DNA of 64,000 bases from Mangrovibacterium diazotrophicum (GTDB taxonomy: Bacteria > Bacteroidota > Bacteroidia > Bacteroidales > Prolixibacteraceae), in the NCBI RefSeq assembly GCF_003610535.1, contig NZ_RAPN01000001.1:3087320-3151319 (forward strand). The letters are read 5' to 3'. Made by a program: the position numbers and the translations under genes. Each line of letters starts with the position of its first letter. The stretch's first letter is position 1. Positions 25,830-34,176 of this stretch are shown one piece after another. The notes beneath the pieces are model-generated. The model was not told where the DNA came from. It saw only the letters and a program-made list of their open reading frames with translations, and searched no databases.

Positions 25830-28800
25830 ATGAAACGTCTAACATCAATATGCCTGTCGCTGTTACTAACACTGCTAGCTAATTTAACGCACGCTCAATT
25901 TTCAGGCGACTTTGCCCCTTCAAACTGGGCCTTATACAGTGTCAGTTCCTATTCTGATGCATACGTCAACACCTCTGGAGCTCCAACGACGATCGTTTTC
26001 GGAGGAAATGATTCTGATTATGGAGACTATATGAGTGGTAATCTTTACGATGAATATTGGATTACAATCCCTTCCTCTTATTCCGATGGTTCAATCTCAT
26101 TTGATTGGAGTTTCGTAAATCCCGACATCGAAGCATTCTACTATGTAGTTAATAGTACTGAAACACATGTTGCATCTTACAACGACAGTGGAAGCTTAAC
26201 AATTCCGGTTTCTCCCGGTGACGTCTTCGCATTTCGAATTTATTCCTACGACGATTGCTGCGGACGAGGAGTTTTAACAATATCCAATTTCAACTCCAAT
26301 GCAGTCGTAAACTCTTCTCCTTCTTTTAATGCCGGCAGCTCAACCGATCTATCCCTTGCGCTGAATGCATCAGCAACTGCCATTAACGACAGCCTCGCAG
26401 TAACCGACACCGACTCAGGAGATGCCTTGTCGTGGACAGTAACCACAGCGCCATCTCATGGATCACTCGGCGGCTTCCCGGCTTCAGCAACCAGTACCGG
26501 CAGTGCCGTCACTCCAACAGGATTAACCTATACCCCGACCACAGATTATAGTGGTTCAGACTCATTTGTCATCCAGATCAGTGATGGCACAGAAACGGCG
26601 TCGATCACGGTAAACGTAACCATTAAAGCGACGCAAGCAATTACGTTTAATGCCATTGACAGTAAAACGTATGGTGATGCCGACTTCTCGCTGGGAAATG
26701 CCACAACCGATAAAGGTTTAACGGTAACTTATGCTGCCGCCGACCCAACTGTTGTTTCCATCAGCGGCAATACAGCGACAATACTCAAGGCAGGAACAAC
26801 CCAAATTACCGCAACACAAGCCGGCGATGCGACTTATGCAGCGGCCGATACCGTTAAACAAACGCTCGTAGTTAATAAGAAAGAACTAACGGTTACCAGT
26901 GCCGTTGCAGCAGACAAAACCTACGACGGTTCAACAACAGCAACCATCAGCGGAGCAAGCCTTAGCGGCATAGTCGACACAGATGTTGTAACACTGGGTA
27001 ACAGCACATCGGGTACCTTTGCCCAGGCGACAGTCGGCTCCGGAATTGCTGTCGGAACAAGCATGACAATCTCCGGTGACGACGCCGCCAATTACAGCTT
27101 GACACAACCGAGCTTAACCGCAGCCATTACAACGAAAGAATTAACAGTAACCGGCGCCAAGGCGTCCGACAAAGTTTACGATGGCTCAACAACAGCCACC
27201 ATCAGCGGAGCAAGCTTAAGCGGCGTCGTGGGAACCGATGCCGTAACATTAGCCAACAGCACCACTGGAACCTTTAATCAGGCAGCTGTCGGTTCGAGCA
27301 TCGTGGTAACAACTACCATGACGCTAAGCGGAGACGATGCGGCCAATTATACCTTGACCCAACCCAGCCTAAGCGCTGTCATTACCACCAAGTCAATCAC
27401 CGTTACTGCCGATGCTGATCAAAGCAAAGTATACGGCGAGTCCGATCCGACTTTCACGTATTCGGTATCTCCTGCCCTGGTGAGTGGTGATAATTTCTCG
27501 GGGGGACTAACCCGTGCTGCCGGTGAGGATGTAGATACTTATGCCATCGCACAAGGAACACTGACTGCCGGCTCAAACTACGATCTGACTTTCGTGGCTG
27601 ATAACTTCGCGATTACTCAAAAGGCAATTACTGTAACCGCCGATGCTGATCAGAGCAAAGTGTACGGTGAGATTGATCCTACTTTGACTTACTCAGTTGC
27701 TCCTGCTTTGGTAACTGGCGATAGTTTCTCGGGGGCACTTACCCGTGCTGCTGGTGAAGATGTAGATAGCTATGCCATCGCACAAGGAACACTGACTGCA
27801 GGCTCAAACTACGATTTGACTTTCGTAGCTGATAACTTCAGCATCACCCAAAAGGCAATTACGGTAACTGCGAATGCTGATCAAAGCAAAGTCTACGGCG
27901 AAACTGATCCTACTTTCACGTATTCGGTATCTCCTGCCCTGGTGAGTGGCGATAGCTTCTCAGGGGCACTTACCCGTGCTGCCGGTGAGGATGTAGCTAC
28001 TTATGCCATCGCACAAGGCACATTGACTGCCGGTTCAAATTACGTTTTGACGTTCGTAGCTGATAACTTCGCAATTACTCAAAAGGCAATCACTGTTACT
28101 GCAGATGCTGACCAAAGCAAAGTATACGGCGAATCCGATCCTACTTTGACTTACTCGGTTTCTCCGGCCCTGGTGAGTGGCGATAGCTTCTCGGGGGCAC
28201 TAACCCGTGCTGCCGGTGAAGATGTAGATACTTATGCCATCGCACAAGGGACATTGACTGCTGGTTCAAATTACGATCTGACTTTCGTAGCTGATAACTT
28301 CAGCATCACCCAAAAAGCAATCACCGTTACTGCCGATGCTGATCAAAGCAAAGTGTACGGCGAGACTGATCCTACTTTCACGTATTCGGTTTCGCCCGCT
28401 TTGGTGAGTGGCGATAGCTTCTCAGGGGCACTTACCCGTGCTGCTGGTGAAGATGTAGATAGCTATGCCATCGCACAAGGAACACTGACTGCAGGCTCAA
28501 ACTACGATTTGACTTTCGTAGCTGATAACTTCGCGATTACTCAAAAACCAATCACTGTTACTGCGGATGCTGATCAAAGCAAAGTGTACGGCGAAACTGA
28601 TCCGACTTTCACGTATTCAGTTTCTCCGGCTTTAGTAAGTGGTGATTCATTTACAGGTGCATTAACCCGTGCTGCCGGTGAAGATGTAGATAGCTATGCC
28701 ATCGCACAAGGAACATTGACTGCCGGTTCAAACTACGATTTGACTTTCGTAGCTGATAACTTCAGCATCACCCAAAAAGCAATTACGGTAACTGCGAATG

Positions 28801-30506
28801 CTGATCAAAGTAAAGTGTACGGCGAATCCGATCCTACTTTAACCTACTCGGTTTCTCCGGCCCTGGTAACTGGCGATAGTTTCTCGGGTGCATTAACCCG
28901 TGCTGCCGGTGAAGATGTAGATAGCTATGCCATCGCACAAGGGACATTGACTGCCGGCTCAAACTACGATTTGACTTTCGTTGCTGATAATTTCAGCATC
29001 ACCCAAAAGCCAATCACCGTTACTGCCGATGCTGACCAAAGCAAAGTGTACGGCGAAACTGACCCTACATTCACTTACTCGGTATCTCCAGATTTGGTAA
29101 GTGGCGATAGTTTCTCAGGGTCACTAACCCGTGCTGCCGGTGAAGATGTAAACACCTATGCCATCGCTCAAGGGACATTGACTGCCGGCACAAACTACGA
29201 CCTGACTTTCGTGGCTGATAACTTCAGCATCACCCAAAAAGCAATTACTGTAACCGCCGATGCTAGTCAAAGCAAAGTGTACGGCGAAACTGATCCAACC
29301 TTCACGTATTCAGTTTCTCCGGATTTGGTAAGTGGTGATTCATTTACAGGTGAATTAACACGCGAAGCCGGTGAAGATGCGGGCTCGTACGCCATCGAAA
29401 TTGGAACTCTAACAGCAGGTAGCAACTACGATCTGAGTTTTGTGAGTGCCGACTTTGTTATTGAGAAAGCCGCGCAAACAATAAGCTTTGACGCGATTCC
29501 TGTGAAGCATTTGGAGACAGATGACGACTTCCAATTGAACGCTACTGCAAGTTCAGGCCTCGCTGTCACCTACAGCTATACCTACAGCGCAGATCAAACT
29601 CCGGCGGAAGTTTCAGAAGAAGGATTTGTGTACTTGCTCACTTCCGGTGAAGTTGAAATTACAGCCATGCAAGCAGGCGACAACAACTATCTGCCAGCAG
29701 AAAACGTAAGTCAAACCCTGACCATTGAAAGCTCGGATGCCAGCATCCACCAACTGACAATTGACGGAGAGACCTACGAACAACCTGAACAGGAAATCTA
29801 TTACCAGATCGATTGCGGCGAAGAGGAGATCAGCGTAACAATCAGCTACATCACCGAACCGAATGCCAGCTCGAGCGAAGGCAGTACTTTCGTTATCGAT
29901 ACACCTGTCCCCGGAATCTATCGTCAATCAATTACGATTACCTCTCAGGATGGAACAACACAACAGACCTATCTCATCGTTGTTGAAAAGGCCTTCAACT
30001 TTGACGATATCGTGGTGCAGAAGTACAACAACGTCCTACTGGTGAACAACAACCCGGACAACAACGGAGGCTACACCTTTGTCGCCTACAAATGGTACAA
30101 AAACGGCGTTTTGATTGGCACCGGACAATACTATTCGGCCGGACAAAATGCATCGAACCAACTGGATCCGACAGCAAGCTACTCGGTAGAACTGACGACC
30201 AGCGAAGGAGAAGTGATCCACACTTGTGATTTCAGCATCGAGCTAAACAGTGCTTTTGCGTTAACCGTAACCCCGAACCCAGTTCAAGCCGGAAGTACGG
30301 TTCAGGTTGTGACCAACTACGATGACGATATGTTGAGCGATCGCACCATTCATGTAACCAACCTCTACGGAACCTCCGTTATGCAACAAGTTTCGGCAAG
30401 CAACAACACTTCGTTGACACTTCCGAACAGCCTGGCCCCGGGAACCTATGTGGTAACAACCGTCGCTTCGGGCGTCAGCCTTAATGCAAAAATCATTGTT
30501 CAATAA
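25830..30506 (+). CDS. Large T9SS-secreted adhesin-like protein with YDG and nine MBG repeats
   Basis: 1,558 residues. A signal peptide (1-23, ending THAQ) is followed by a carbohydrate-binding-like beta-sandwich (about 24-155). Next is an Ig/cadherin-like domain (about 165-265, TDTDSGDALSWTV ... YSGSDSFVIQISDG), then a first MBG-like unit. Two YDG repeats (KTYDGSTTATISGASLSG, about 352-520) precede nine tandem 77-residue MBG repeats (about 523-1215) with the VYGExDPTFTYSVSPALVSGDSF core. Two further beta domains follow. The end (LTVTPNPVQAGS ... LAPGTYVVTTV ... AKIIVQ) is a T9SS type A sorting domain. It should be exported by the type IX system and anchored on the cell surface. Adhesion is inferred, not shown. 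Confidence 0.85.
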   Translation: MKRLTSICLSLLLTLLANLTHAQFSGDFAPSNWALYSVSSYSDAYVNTSGAPTTIVFGGNDSDYGDYMSGNLYDEYWITIPSSYSDGSISFDWSFVNPDIEAFYYVVNSTETHVASYNDSGSLTIPVSPGDVFAFRIYSYDDCCGRGVLTISNFNSNAVVNSSPSFNAGSSTDLSLALNASATAINDSLAVTDTDSGDALSWTVTTAPSHGSLGGFPASATSTGSAVTPTGLTYTPTTDYSGSDSFVIQISDGTETASITVNVTIKATQAITFNAIDSKTYGDADFSLGNATTDKGLTVTYAAADPTVVSISGNTATILKAGTTQITATQAGDATYAAADTVKQTLVVNKKELTVTSAVAADKTYDGSTTATISGASLSGIVDTDVVTLGNSTSGTFAQATVGSGIAVGTSMTISGDDAANYSLTQPSLTAAITTKELTVTGAKASDKVYDGSTTATISGASLSGVVGTDAVTLANSTTGTFNQAAVGSSIVVTTTMTLSGDDAANYTLTQPSLSAVITTKSITVTADADQSKVYGESDPTFTYSVSPALVSGDNFSGGLTRAAGEDVDTYAIAQGTLTAGSNYDLTFVADNFAITQKAITVTADADQSKVYGEIDPTLTYSVAPALVTGDSFSGALTRAAGEDVDSYAIAQGTLTAGSNYDLTFVADNFSITQKAITVTANADQSKVYGETDPTFTYSVSPALVSGDSFSGALTRAAGEDVATYAIAQGTLTAGSNYVLTFVADNFAITQKAITVTADADQSKVYGESDPTLTYSVSPALVSGDSFSGALTRAAGEDVDTYAIAQGTLTAGSNYDLTFVADNFSITQKAITVTADADQSKVYGETDPTFTYSVSPALVSGDSFSGALTRAAGEDVDSYAIAQGTLTAGSNYDLTFVADNFAITQKPITVTADADQSKVYGETDPTFTYSVSPALVSGDSFTGALTRAAGEDVDSYAIAQGTLTAGSNYDLTFVADNFSITQKAITVTANADQSKVYGESDPTLTYSVSPALVTGDSFSGALTRAAGEDVDSYAIAQGTLTAGSNYDLTFVADNFSITQKPITVTADADQSKVYGETDPTFTYSVSPDLVSGDSFSGSLTRAAGEDVNTYAIAQGTLTAGTNYDLTFVADNFSITQKAITVTADASQSKVYGETDPTFTYSVSPDLVSGDSFTGELTREAGEDAGSYAIEIGTLTAGSNYDLSFVSADFVIEKAAQTISFDAIPVKHLETDDDFQLNATASSGLAVTYSYTYSADQTPAEVSEEGFVYLLTSGEVEITAMQAGDNNYLPAENVSQTLTIESSDASIHQLTIDGETYEQPEQEIYYQIDCGEEEISVTISYITEPNASSSEGSTFVIDTPVPGIYRQSITITSQDGTTQQTYLIVVEKAFNFDDIVVQKYNNVLLVNNNPDNNGGYTFVAYKWYKNGVLIGTGQYYSAGQNASNQLDPTASYSVELTTSEGEVIHTCDFSIELNSAFALTVTPNPVQAGSTVQVVTNYDDDMLSDRTIHVTNLYGTSVMQQVSASNNTSLTLPNSLAPGTYVVTTVASGVSLNAKIIVQ
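27396..29474 (+). repeat. Nine tandem 231-bp repeats encoding MBG domains
   Basis: Nine direct copies of a 231-base unit (77 codons) begin at 27396, 27627 and so on to the ninth ending at about 29474. The central copies differ at only a few positions, with the variants D/N in TADAD, S/T in GES/GET and A/P before ITVT shuffled between copies. The last two are more diverged. This indicates recent amplification or gene conversion. Confidence 0.92.
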
Positions 30507-30539
30507 TCAGTCTGAAACTATCTCAAAAAAACACACAAC

Positions 30540-31436
30540 ATGAATCATTTGAAATTCAAAAAATACAAACAATTCATCATTGCAGCAGTGCTGTTGTTGT
30601 CCGCAGGGGCAGCAACAGCACAGGAATACCGCTTGCCGCAAGGCGAATTTTCCGTTTACCTGAAAGGGCCTTTTTCCAAGTTGAAAGCTGACTTGGGGGA
30701 AAACGGCGAGAGCACCAACCGTTTCGGAGCGGGCTTTGGCTTGCAATACAGCCGCTACTTCACCCCTCACCTGAGCTTATCGGGCGCACTCGAATACCAA
30801 TCGTACCGCTCAAAGATCATTCTTCAGGAATTTACTGACAGCTATAGCCTGACCGATGCGGAAGGCGACAACATGGTGTTCCGCTCATCTGCCAACAGCT
30901 ACCGTGAACGGCAGTCTGTCGACATGCTCAACATTCCCATTCGCGTTCAGTGGGAAACCATCGGCAAATCGAGAAACCTGTTTGCCGCAACAGGCATTCA
31001 AATCGGGCTTCCGATCTCGGCCAACTACAAGGGAACAGCCTACGGATTAAAAACATCAGGCTATTTCCCGGAATGGGATGCCGAGCTAACCAGCCCCACG
31101 TTCATGGGGTTTGGCAACTGGGGAACACAGCAGAGTGGCAAAGAAAAACTGAAATTGAAACCGAGTTATTCCTGGCTGTTCGAGTTGGGCTTCAAGCAAC
31201 AACTGCAGGAAATGCGCGCTTTCTATGTGAGTGCTTACGTTGAACTTGGCTTGAACAACCTGGCCAAAAGCACCGACGAGCAGCAAGCGCTTATCGGCTA
31301 CAACACCGAAAATCCGACAACGTTCAACTATTCGTCGGTGATCAACAGCTCTCCCAAAGCAGGAAGCAGCAACTACGTGAACAAAGTAACCACTCAAGGC
31401 TTCGGCATTAAAATGCGATATGCTTTCAGTTGGTAG
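30540..31436 (+). CDS. Outer-membrane beta-barrel protein downstream of the MBG adhesin
   Basis: 298 residues with a signal peptide ending ATAQ and an alternating-hydrophobic pattern throughout. It ends in an aromatic residue (GIKMRYAFSW), as beta-barrel outer-membrane proteins do. Typical strands are GFGLQYSRYFTPHLSLSGALEYQSY and LFELGFKQQL. It lies 33 bases after the MBG-repeat gene and the pair ends in one terminator, so they form an operon. It may anchor or present the adhesin; it does not look like PorP/SprF. Confidence 0.75.
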   Translation: MNHLKFKKYKQFIIAAVLLLSAGAATAQEYRLPQGEFSVYLKGPFSKLKADLGENGESTNRFGAGFGLQYSRYFTPHLSLSGALEYQSYRSKIILQEFTDSYSLTDAEGDNMVFRSSANSYRERQSVDMLNIPIRVQWETIGKSRNLFAATGIQIGLPISANYKGTAYGLKTSGYFPEWDAELTSPTFMGFGNWGTQQSGKEKLKLKPSYSWLFELGFKQQLQEMRAFYVSAYVELGLNNLAKSTDEQQALIGYNTENPTTFNYSSVINSSPKAGSSNYVNKVTTQGFGIKMRYAFSW

Positions 31437-31456
31437 ACCAATTCCCAAAATAAACA

Positions 31457-31488
31457 GAAAACCCGGAGTCACAAGCTTCGGGTTTTTT
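31457..31488 (+). terminator. Intrinsic terminator of the MBG adhesin operon
   Basis: AAACCCGGAG, loop, GCTTCGGGTTTTTT. It differs from the panCD terminator at only two bases across about 37. Confidence 0.9.
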
Positions 31489-31559
31489 ATTGGTTTGACT
31501 CCTGGCTCCCAGGCAAATTGCATTCGAACACCCAAAAGAATTAACTACCATTCTAGCCT

Positions 31560-31694
31560 AAACCCTTAAAGGGGCTTAAGCAAGCCAAATCAGGAGTATA
31601 AACTTTCATGCAGTAAAACCCCGGGCACCTCCATAACAAACGGTGCTCCACACTCAGCGAAGGCAAAAGTCCCCTTTAGGAGAATTAGGGGTTT
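31560..31694 (+). mobile_element. Candidate gene-less (MITE-like) derivative of the DUF559 element
   Basis: The left end (31560-31581) carries CCCTTAAAGGGGCTTAAGC and the right end (31650-31694) carries CAGCGAAGGCAAAAGTCCCC and TTAGGGGTT. These are the same ends, in the same orientation, that bracket the two DUF559 genes at 32537-32989 and 40000-40452. Here only about 70 unrelated bases lie between them. Confidence 0.5.
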
Positions 31695-32069
31695 TCCGGC
31701 TTTAGACGGTGACTTGCCTACTGACACCGTCCTTGTTTTACCCTCTAACTCCCTGAAGGGAGAACCAACAAGGACTGCATCTAAACGCAAATCCGGAGAC
31801 TCGCAAAACCTTAATCCAGTCCAACGGACTGCCAGCAATAGCCTGCGGCATCGCCGTAGGTTCTGTGATCATTGCAAATTGAATTGCCCTGAAGGGGCAA
31901 AAGCCATACTGAAATAATAGCTCACGCCCCTTTCAGGACTTTGGCCGATCCTCCATGGTCACAACAACAGGGCGCTGCCCTGCCCTGATGCTCGGGCACC
32001 GTTGGTGCATGGAAGAAAGATTTTGCATGCCTGCTCAAAGGCCAAATTCCCCTTTAGGGGATTTAGGGG
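31665..32069. repeat. Mosaic of short palindromes, array 1
   Basis: In order: a TCCCC/GGGGA unit (31665), CTCCCTGAAGGGAG (about 31749), CAGTCCAACGGACTG (31817-31831), CCTGCGGCATCGCCGTAGG (31842-31860), GCCCTGAAGGGGC (about 31884), GCCCCTTTCAGGAC, CAGGGCGCTGCCCTG, GCACCGTTGGTGC, then again a TCCCC/GGGGA unit (about 32041-32069). Each is its own small hairpin. The same units recur in the same order at 39360-39845. No coding potential. Confidence 0.75.
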
Positions 32070-32536
32070 TGTAAATCCGCCGAACTGCAATTATTCCTTG
32101 CCCCAAAAGCCACATAATATTCTCTTCAACACTCCGATCCAATTTTTTTATCCTCAGGCCGGATAGGCCTATCCTTTTCGATTTGATAAATATGGGGCGT
32201 TGCCCCAAACCCCACCTAACTTTTTGTCTTGACACAAAAAGTAGGCAAAAAAGTCAAGGCTGATTTTTATCGGCAACCTTCATCTTCCTGAAATCTAAGT
32301 TCAACGAGTGATTTCCTCCTTCGTCGGAACTTCTCGTTTACACTAAGCTTCCAGTTTGATTTTCGGTCTGGATAAAAATAGGCCGATTCAAAGCATTATC
32401 ACGATTGTGCAACTTTTGATCAGAGCGCCGACTGCACGCAGTCCCGATGAATCGGGACGAACGAAAACACGGAAGTGCGACGCGTAACAACATCTTGAGT
32501 TTTAGGAAACAATCGTTTATCTTAGTGTTCGACCCC
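32070..32536. other. Repeat-rich non-coding stretch before DUF559 copy 1
   Basis: It contains GGGGCGTTGCCCC (about 32193) and TTTTTGTCTTGACACAAAAA at 32221-32240 (a 7-bp inverted repeat related to one at 42880). From 32418 it holds a block starting GATCAGAGCGCCGACTG with CCCGATGAATCGGG, which is shared with 39880 and 42748. No gene was found. Confidence 0.55.
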
Positions 32537-32558
32537 AAACCCCTAAAGGGGCTTAAGC
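32537..32558 (+). repeat. Left inverted end of DUF559 element copy 1
   Basis: Contains CCCCTAAAGGGG followed by CTTAAGC. It is the shortened reverse complement of the right end at 32962-32989. It lies 10 bases before the ATG. The same sequence recurs at 31560, 33150 and 40000. Confidence 0.7.
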
Positions 32559-32568
32559 TATTTACAAG

Positions 32569-32991
32569 ATGAGTATAAGCAATCAGGTTTCCATGTTCTA
32601 TAATGCTAAGCCTCACATCTTTGAAAAGGCTAAAACACTGCGGGAAAATATGACGTCTGCGGAGCTCAACCTCTGGGAAAAACTAAAAAGGAGACAGGTC
32701 CTTGGACTACGGTTTCGTCCGCAACATCCAATTGACATTTTCATTGCTGATTTCTACTGCCATCCACTAAAACTGGTCATCGAGATTGATGGCGGTATTC
32801 ACCTGGTTCCGGAACATAAGGAATATGACATCGGACGGACAGCAGAACTAAACCAATGGGGCATCCAGGTCATTCGGTTTACCAATGAAGAAGTAGCAAA
32901 CAATCTGGAAAAAGTTGTCAGCCAAATCAACTTAATCTGTCGTCAAAAATTGAGCGAAGGCAAAGTCCCCTTCAGGGGATTTAGGGGTTAA
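32569..32991 (+). CDS. DUF559 endonuclease-domain protein, copy 1
   Basis: 140 residues of the DUF559 family, related to very-short-patch-repair (Vsr) endonucleases and other PD-(D/E)xK nucleases. The motif LRFRPQHPIDIFIADFYCHPLKLVIEIDGG carries the presumed metal ligands Asp61, Glu72 and Asp74. NQWGIQVIRFTNEEV follows, as in the family. The last eight residues (VPFRGFRG) and the stop codon are encoded inside the palindromic repeat 32962-32989. It differs from copy 2 (40032-40454) at five residues: N5D, E26K, S30T, V80A, E114D. No partner methylase lies nearby, and it probably acts on the repeats that frame it (inference). Confidence 0.85.
   Translation: MSISNQVSMFYNAKPHIFEKAKTLRENMTSAELNLWEKLKRRQVLGLRFRPQHPIDIFIADFYCHPLKLVIEIDGGIHLVPEHKEYDIGRTAELNQWGIQVIRFTNEEVANNLEKVVSQINLICRQKLSEGKVPFRGFRG
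32962..32989 (+). repeat. Right palindromic end of DUF559 element copy 1, overlapping the stop codon
   Basis: AAAGTCCCCTTCAGGGGA then TTTAGGGGTT. It contains the TCCCC/GGGGA hairpin and, as a whole, is the inverted counterpart of the left end. The stop TAA starts at its last base. Confidence 0.75.
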
Positions 32992-32999
32992 GCGTGCAC

Positions 33000-33258
33000 C
33001 AACCCAGTCCAACGGACTGCAAGCAACAGCCTGCGGCATCGCCGTAGGTGTTGGAATCATTGCAAATTGAATTGCCCGGAAGGGGCTCAACGAAAAACAC
33101 AGGGTTGCAACCACCATCCCGATCTCTGTGATCCAAATCAATGTTTTTTAGCCCAAACCCCTAAAGGGGCTTAAGCAAGCCTGGTCTGACAACAAGAAAA
33201 CAAACCTTCATCTCCGTCAATATTCGTAACTTACCATTTCAATCATTAATCAGGAGCC
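33000..33258. repeat. Palindrome units after DUF559 copy 1
   Basis: CAGTCCAACGGACTG (33005-33019), CCTGCGGCATCGCCGTAGG (33030-33048), GCCCGGAAGGGGC, then a left-end copy CCCCTAAAGGGGCTTAAGC (about 33153-33171) not attached to a gene. The last 85 bases before the acetyltransferase hold nothing recognised. Confidence 0.65.
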
Positions 33259-34128
33259 ATGCAGGAGATCAATCCCGAAACACTTCAATTCGAAAAGCTG
33301 GATTTTAACGGACTACTCACCCTGGTGGACTGGGCGAGGCAGGAAGGCTGGAACCCGGGGCCGCACGATGCCGAGGTGTTTTACCGCACCGATCCGGATG
33401 GCTTTTACGGCTATTTCCACCAAGGGGAACTGATTGCCGGTGGCTCGGTGGTTTCCTACGAGGGTGAATTTGGCTTTATGGGATTTTTTATTGTGAAACC
33501 CGAATACCGGGGAACCGGCATTGGTCGCCAACTGTGGTTTCAGCGCCGCGACCTGCTACTGAGCCGACTCCGCCCCGGAGCTTCCATCGGCATGGAGGGC
33601 GTGGTGGATATGCAGGCTTTTTATGCGAAAGGTGGTTTCCGGCTGGTCTTTCGCGACGAGCGCTACCGGCGAAACGGCGAAAGCTTTCCACCCTCCCCCG
33701 GCATCACGCTCTTGACTGCCGACGACTTTCCGGCAGCCCTGAAATACGACCGGCAATGTTTCGGTTTCAAGCGGGAAACGTTTCTGAAAAACTGGCTCAC
33801 CATGCCCGAAAGCTTTTCCTTCAAAGCCTCAACCAACGGACGGCTCACCGGAATGGCGCACATGCGGAAAGCTACCGACGGCTACAAAATCGGGCCGCTG
33901 TTTGCCGACAGCCCCGAAATTGCCGAGGCGTTGTACCGGGCCTGTTTAAGTGCCGCCCCCGGCGACGCGGTCTTCCTCGACATCCCGGTCATTAACCAGG
34001 CTGCTTGCCAATTGGTGAAAAGCTATAATGCCGAGTACGTGTTCGAATGCGGGCGGATGTACTACGGCCCCGAACCCAAACTCCCCCTCCCTAAAATCTT
34101 CGGCGTTACAACTTTCGAGTTGGGTTGA
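33259..34128 (+). CDS. GNAT acetyltransferase with two domains (YitH/HolE-like)
   Basis: 289 residues. The N-terminal GNAT domain (about 1-140) has the acetyl-CoA motif VKPEYRGTGIGRQLW at about 79-93. A second, sterol-carrier-like or degenerate GNAT domain (about 150-280) contains DRQCFGFKRETFLKNWL and GYKIGPLFADSPEIAEALYRA. This two-domain arrangement matches the acetyltransferase family with a C-terminal DUF1248/Acetyltransf_18-type domain, members of which acetylate amino sugars or small amines. Substrate unknown. It sits alone between repeat arrays, with a plausible CAGGAG ribosome site. Confidence 0.8.
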   Translation: MQEINPETLQFEKLDFNGLLTLVDWARQEGWNPGPHDAEVFYRTDPDGFYGYFHQGELIAGGSVVSYEGEFGFMGFFIVKPEYRGTGIGRQLWFQRRDLLLSRLRPGASIGMEGVVDMQAFYAKGGFRLVFRDERYRRNGESFPPSPGITLLTADDFPAALKYDRQCFGFKRETFLKNWLTMPESFSFKASTNGRLTGMAHMRKATDGYKIGPLFADSPEIAEALYRACLSAAPGDAVFLDIPVINQAACQLVKSYNAEYVFECGRMYYGPEPKLPLPKIFGVTTFELG

Positions 34129-34176
34129 GTTGGGGTTTGCTTGCCGCCAGCAACGGCACTTTGACCTTTTCTCTCC

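Larger units (their letters stand above)
32418..33070 (+). mobile_element. DUF559 endonuclease repeat element, copy 1
   Basis: A unit of about 650 bases almost identical to 39880-40540. It runs: GATCAGAGCG block, conserved 5' region, inverted palindrome end (32537-32558), DUF559 gene, opposite palindrome end (32962-32989), then CAGTCCAACGGACTG and CCTGCGGCATCGCCGTAGG. Two near-identical copies 7.5 kb apart, both intact, indicate recent duplication. No target-site duplication could be established by eye. Confidence 0.55.

Noticed and set aside
27396-29474. CRISPR-like array
   Set aside because: The repeats are 231 bases, head-to-tail, coding and without unique spacers.
30540-31436. PorP/SprF identity for the barrel protein after the adhesin
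   Set aside because: The N-terminal QDPxxTQY motif of PorP/SprF is absent; kept as a generic beta-barrel.
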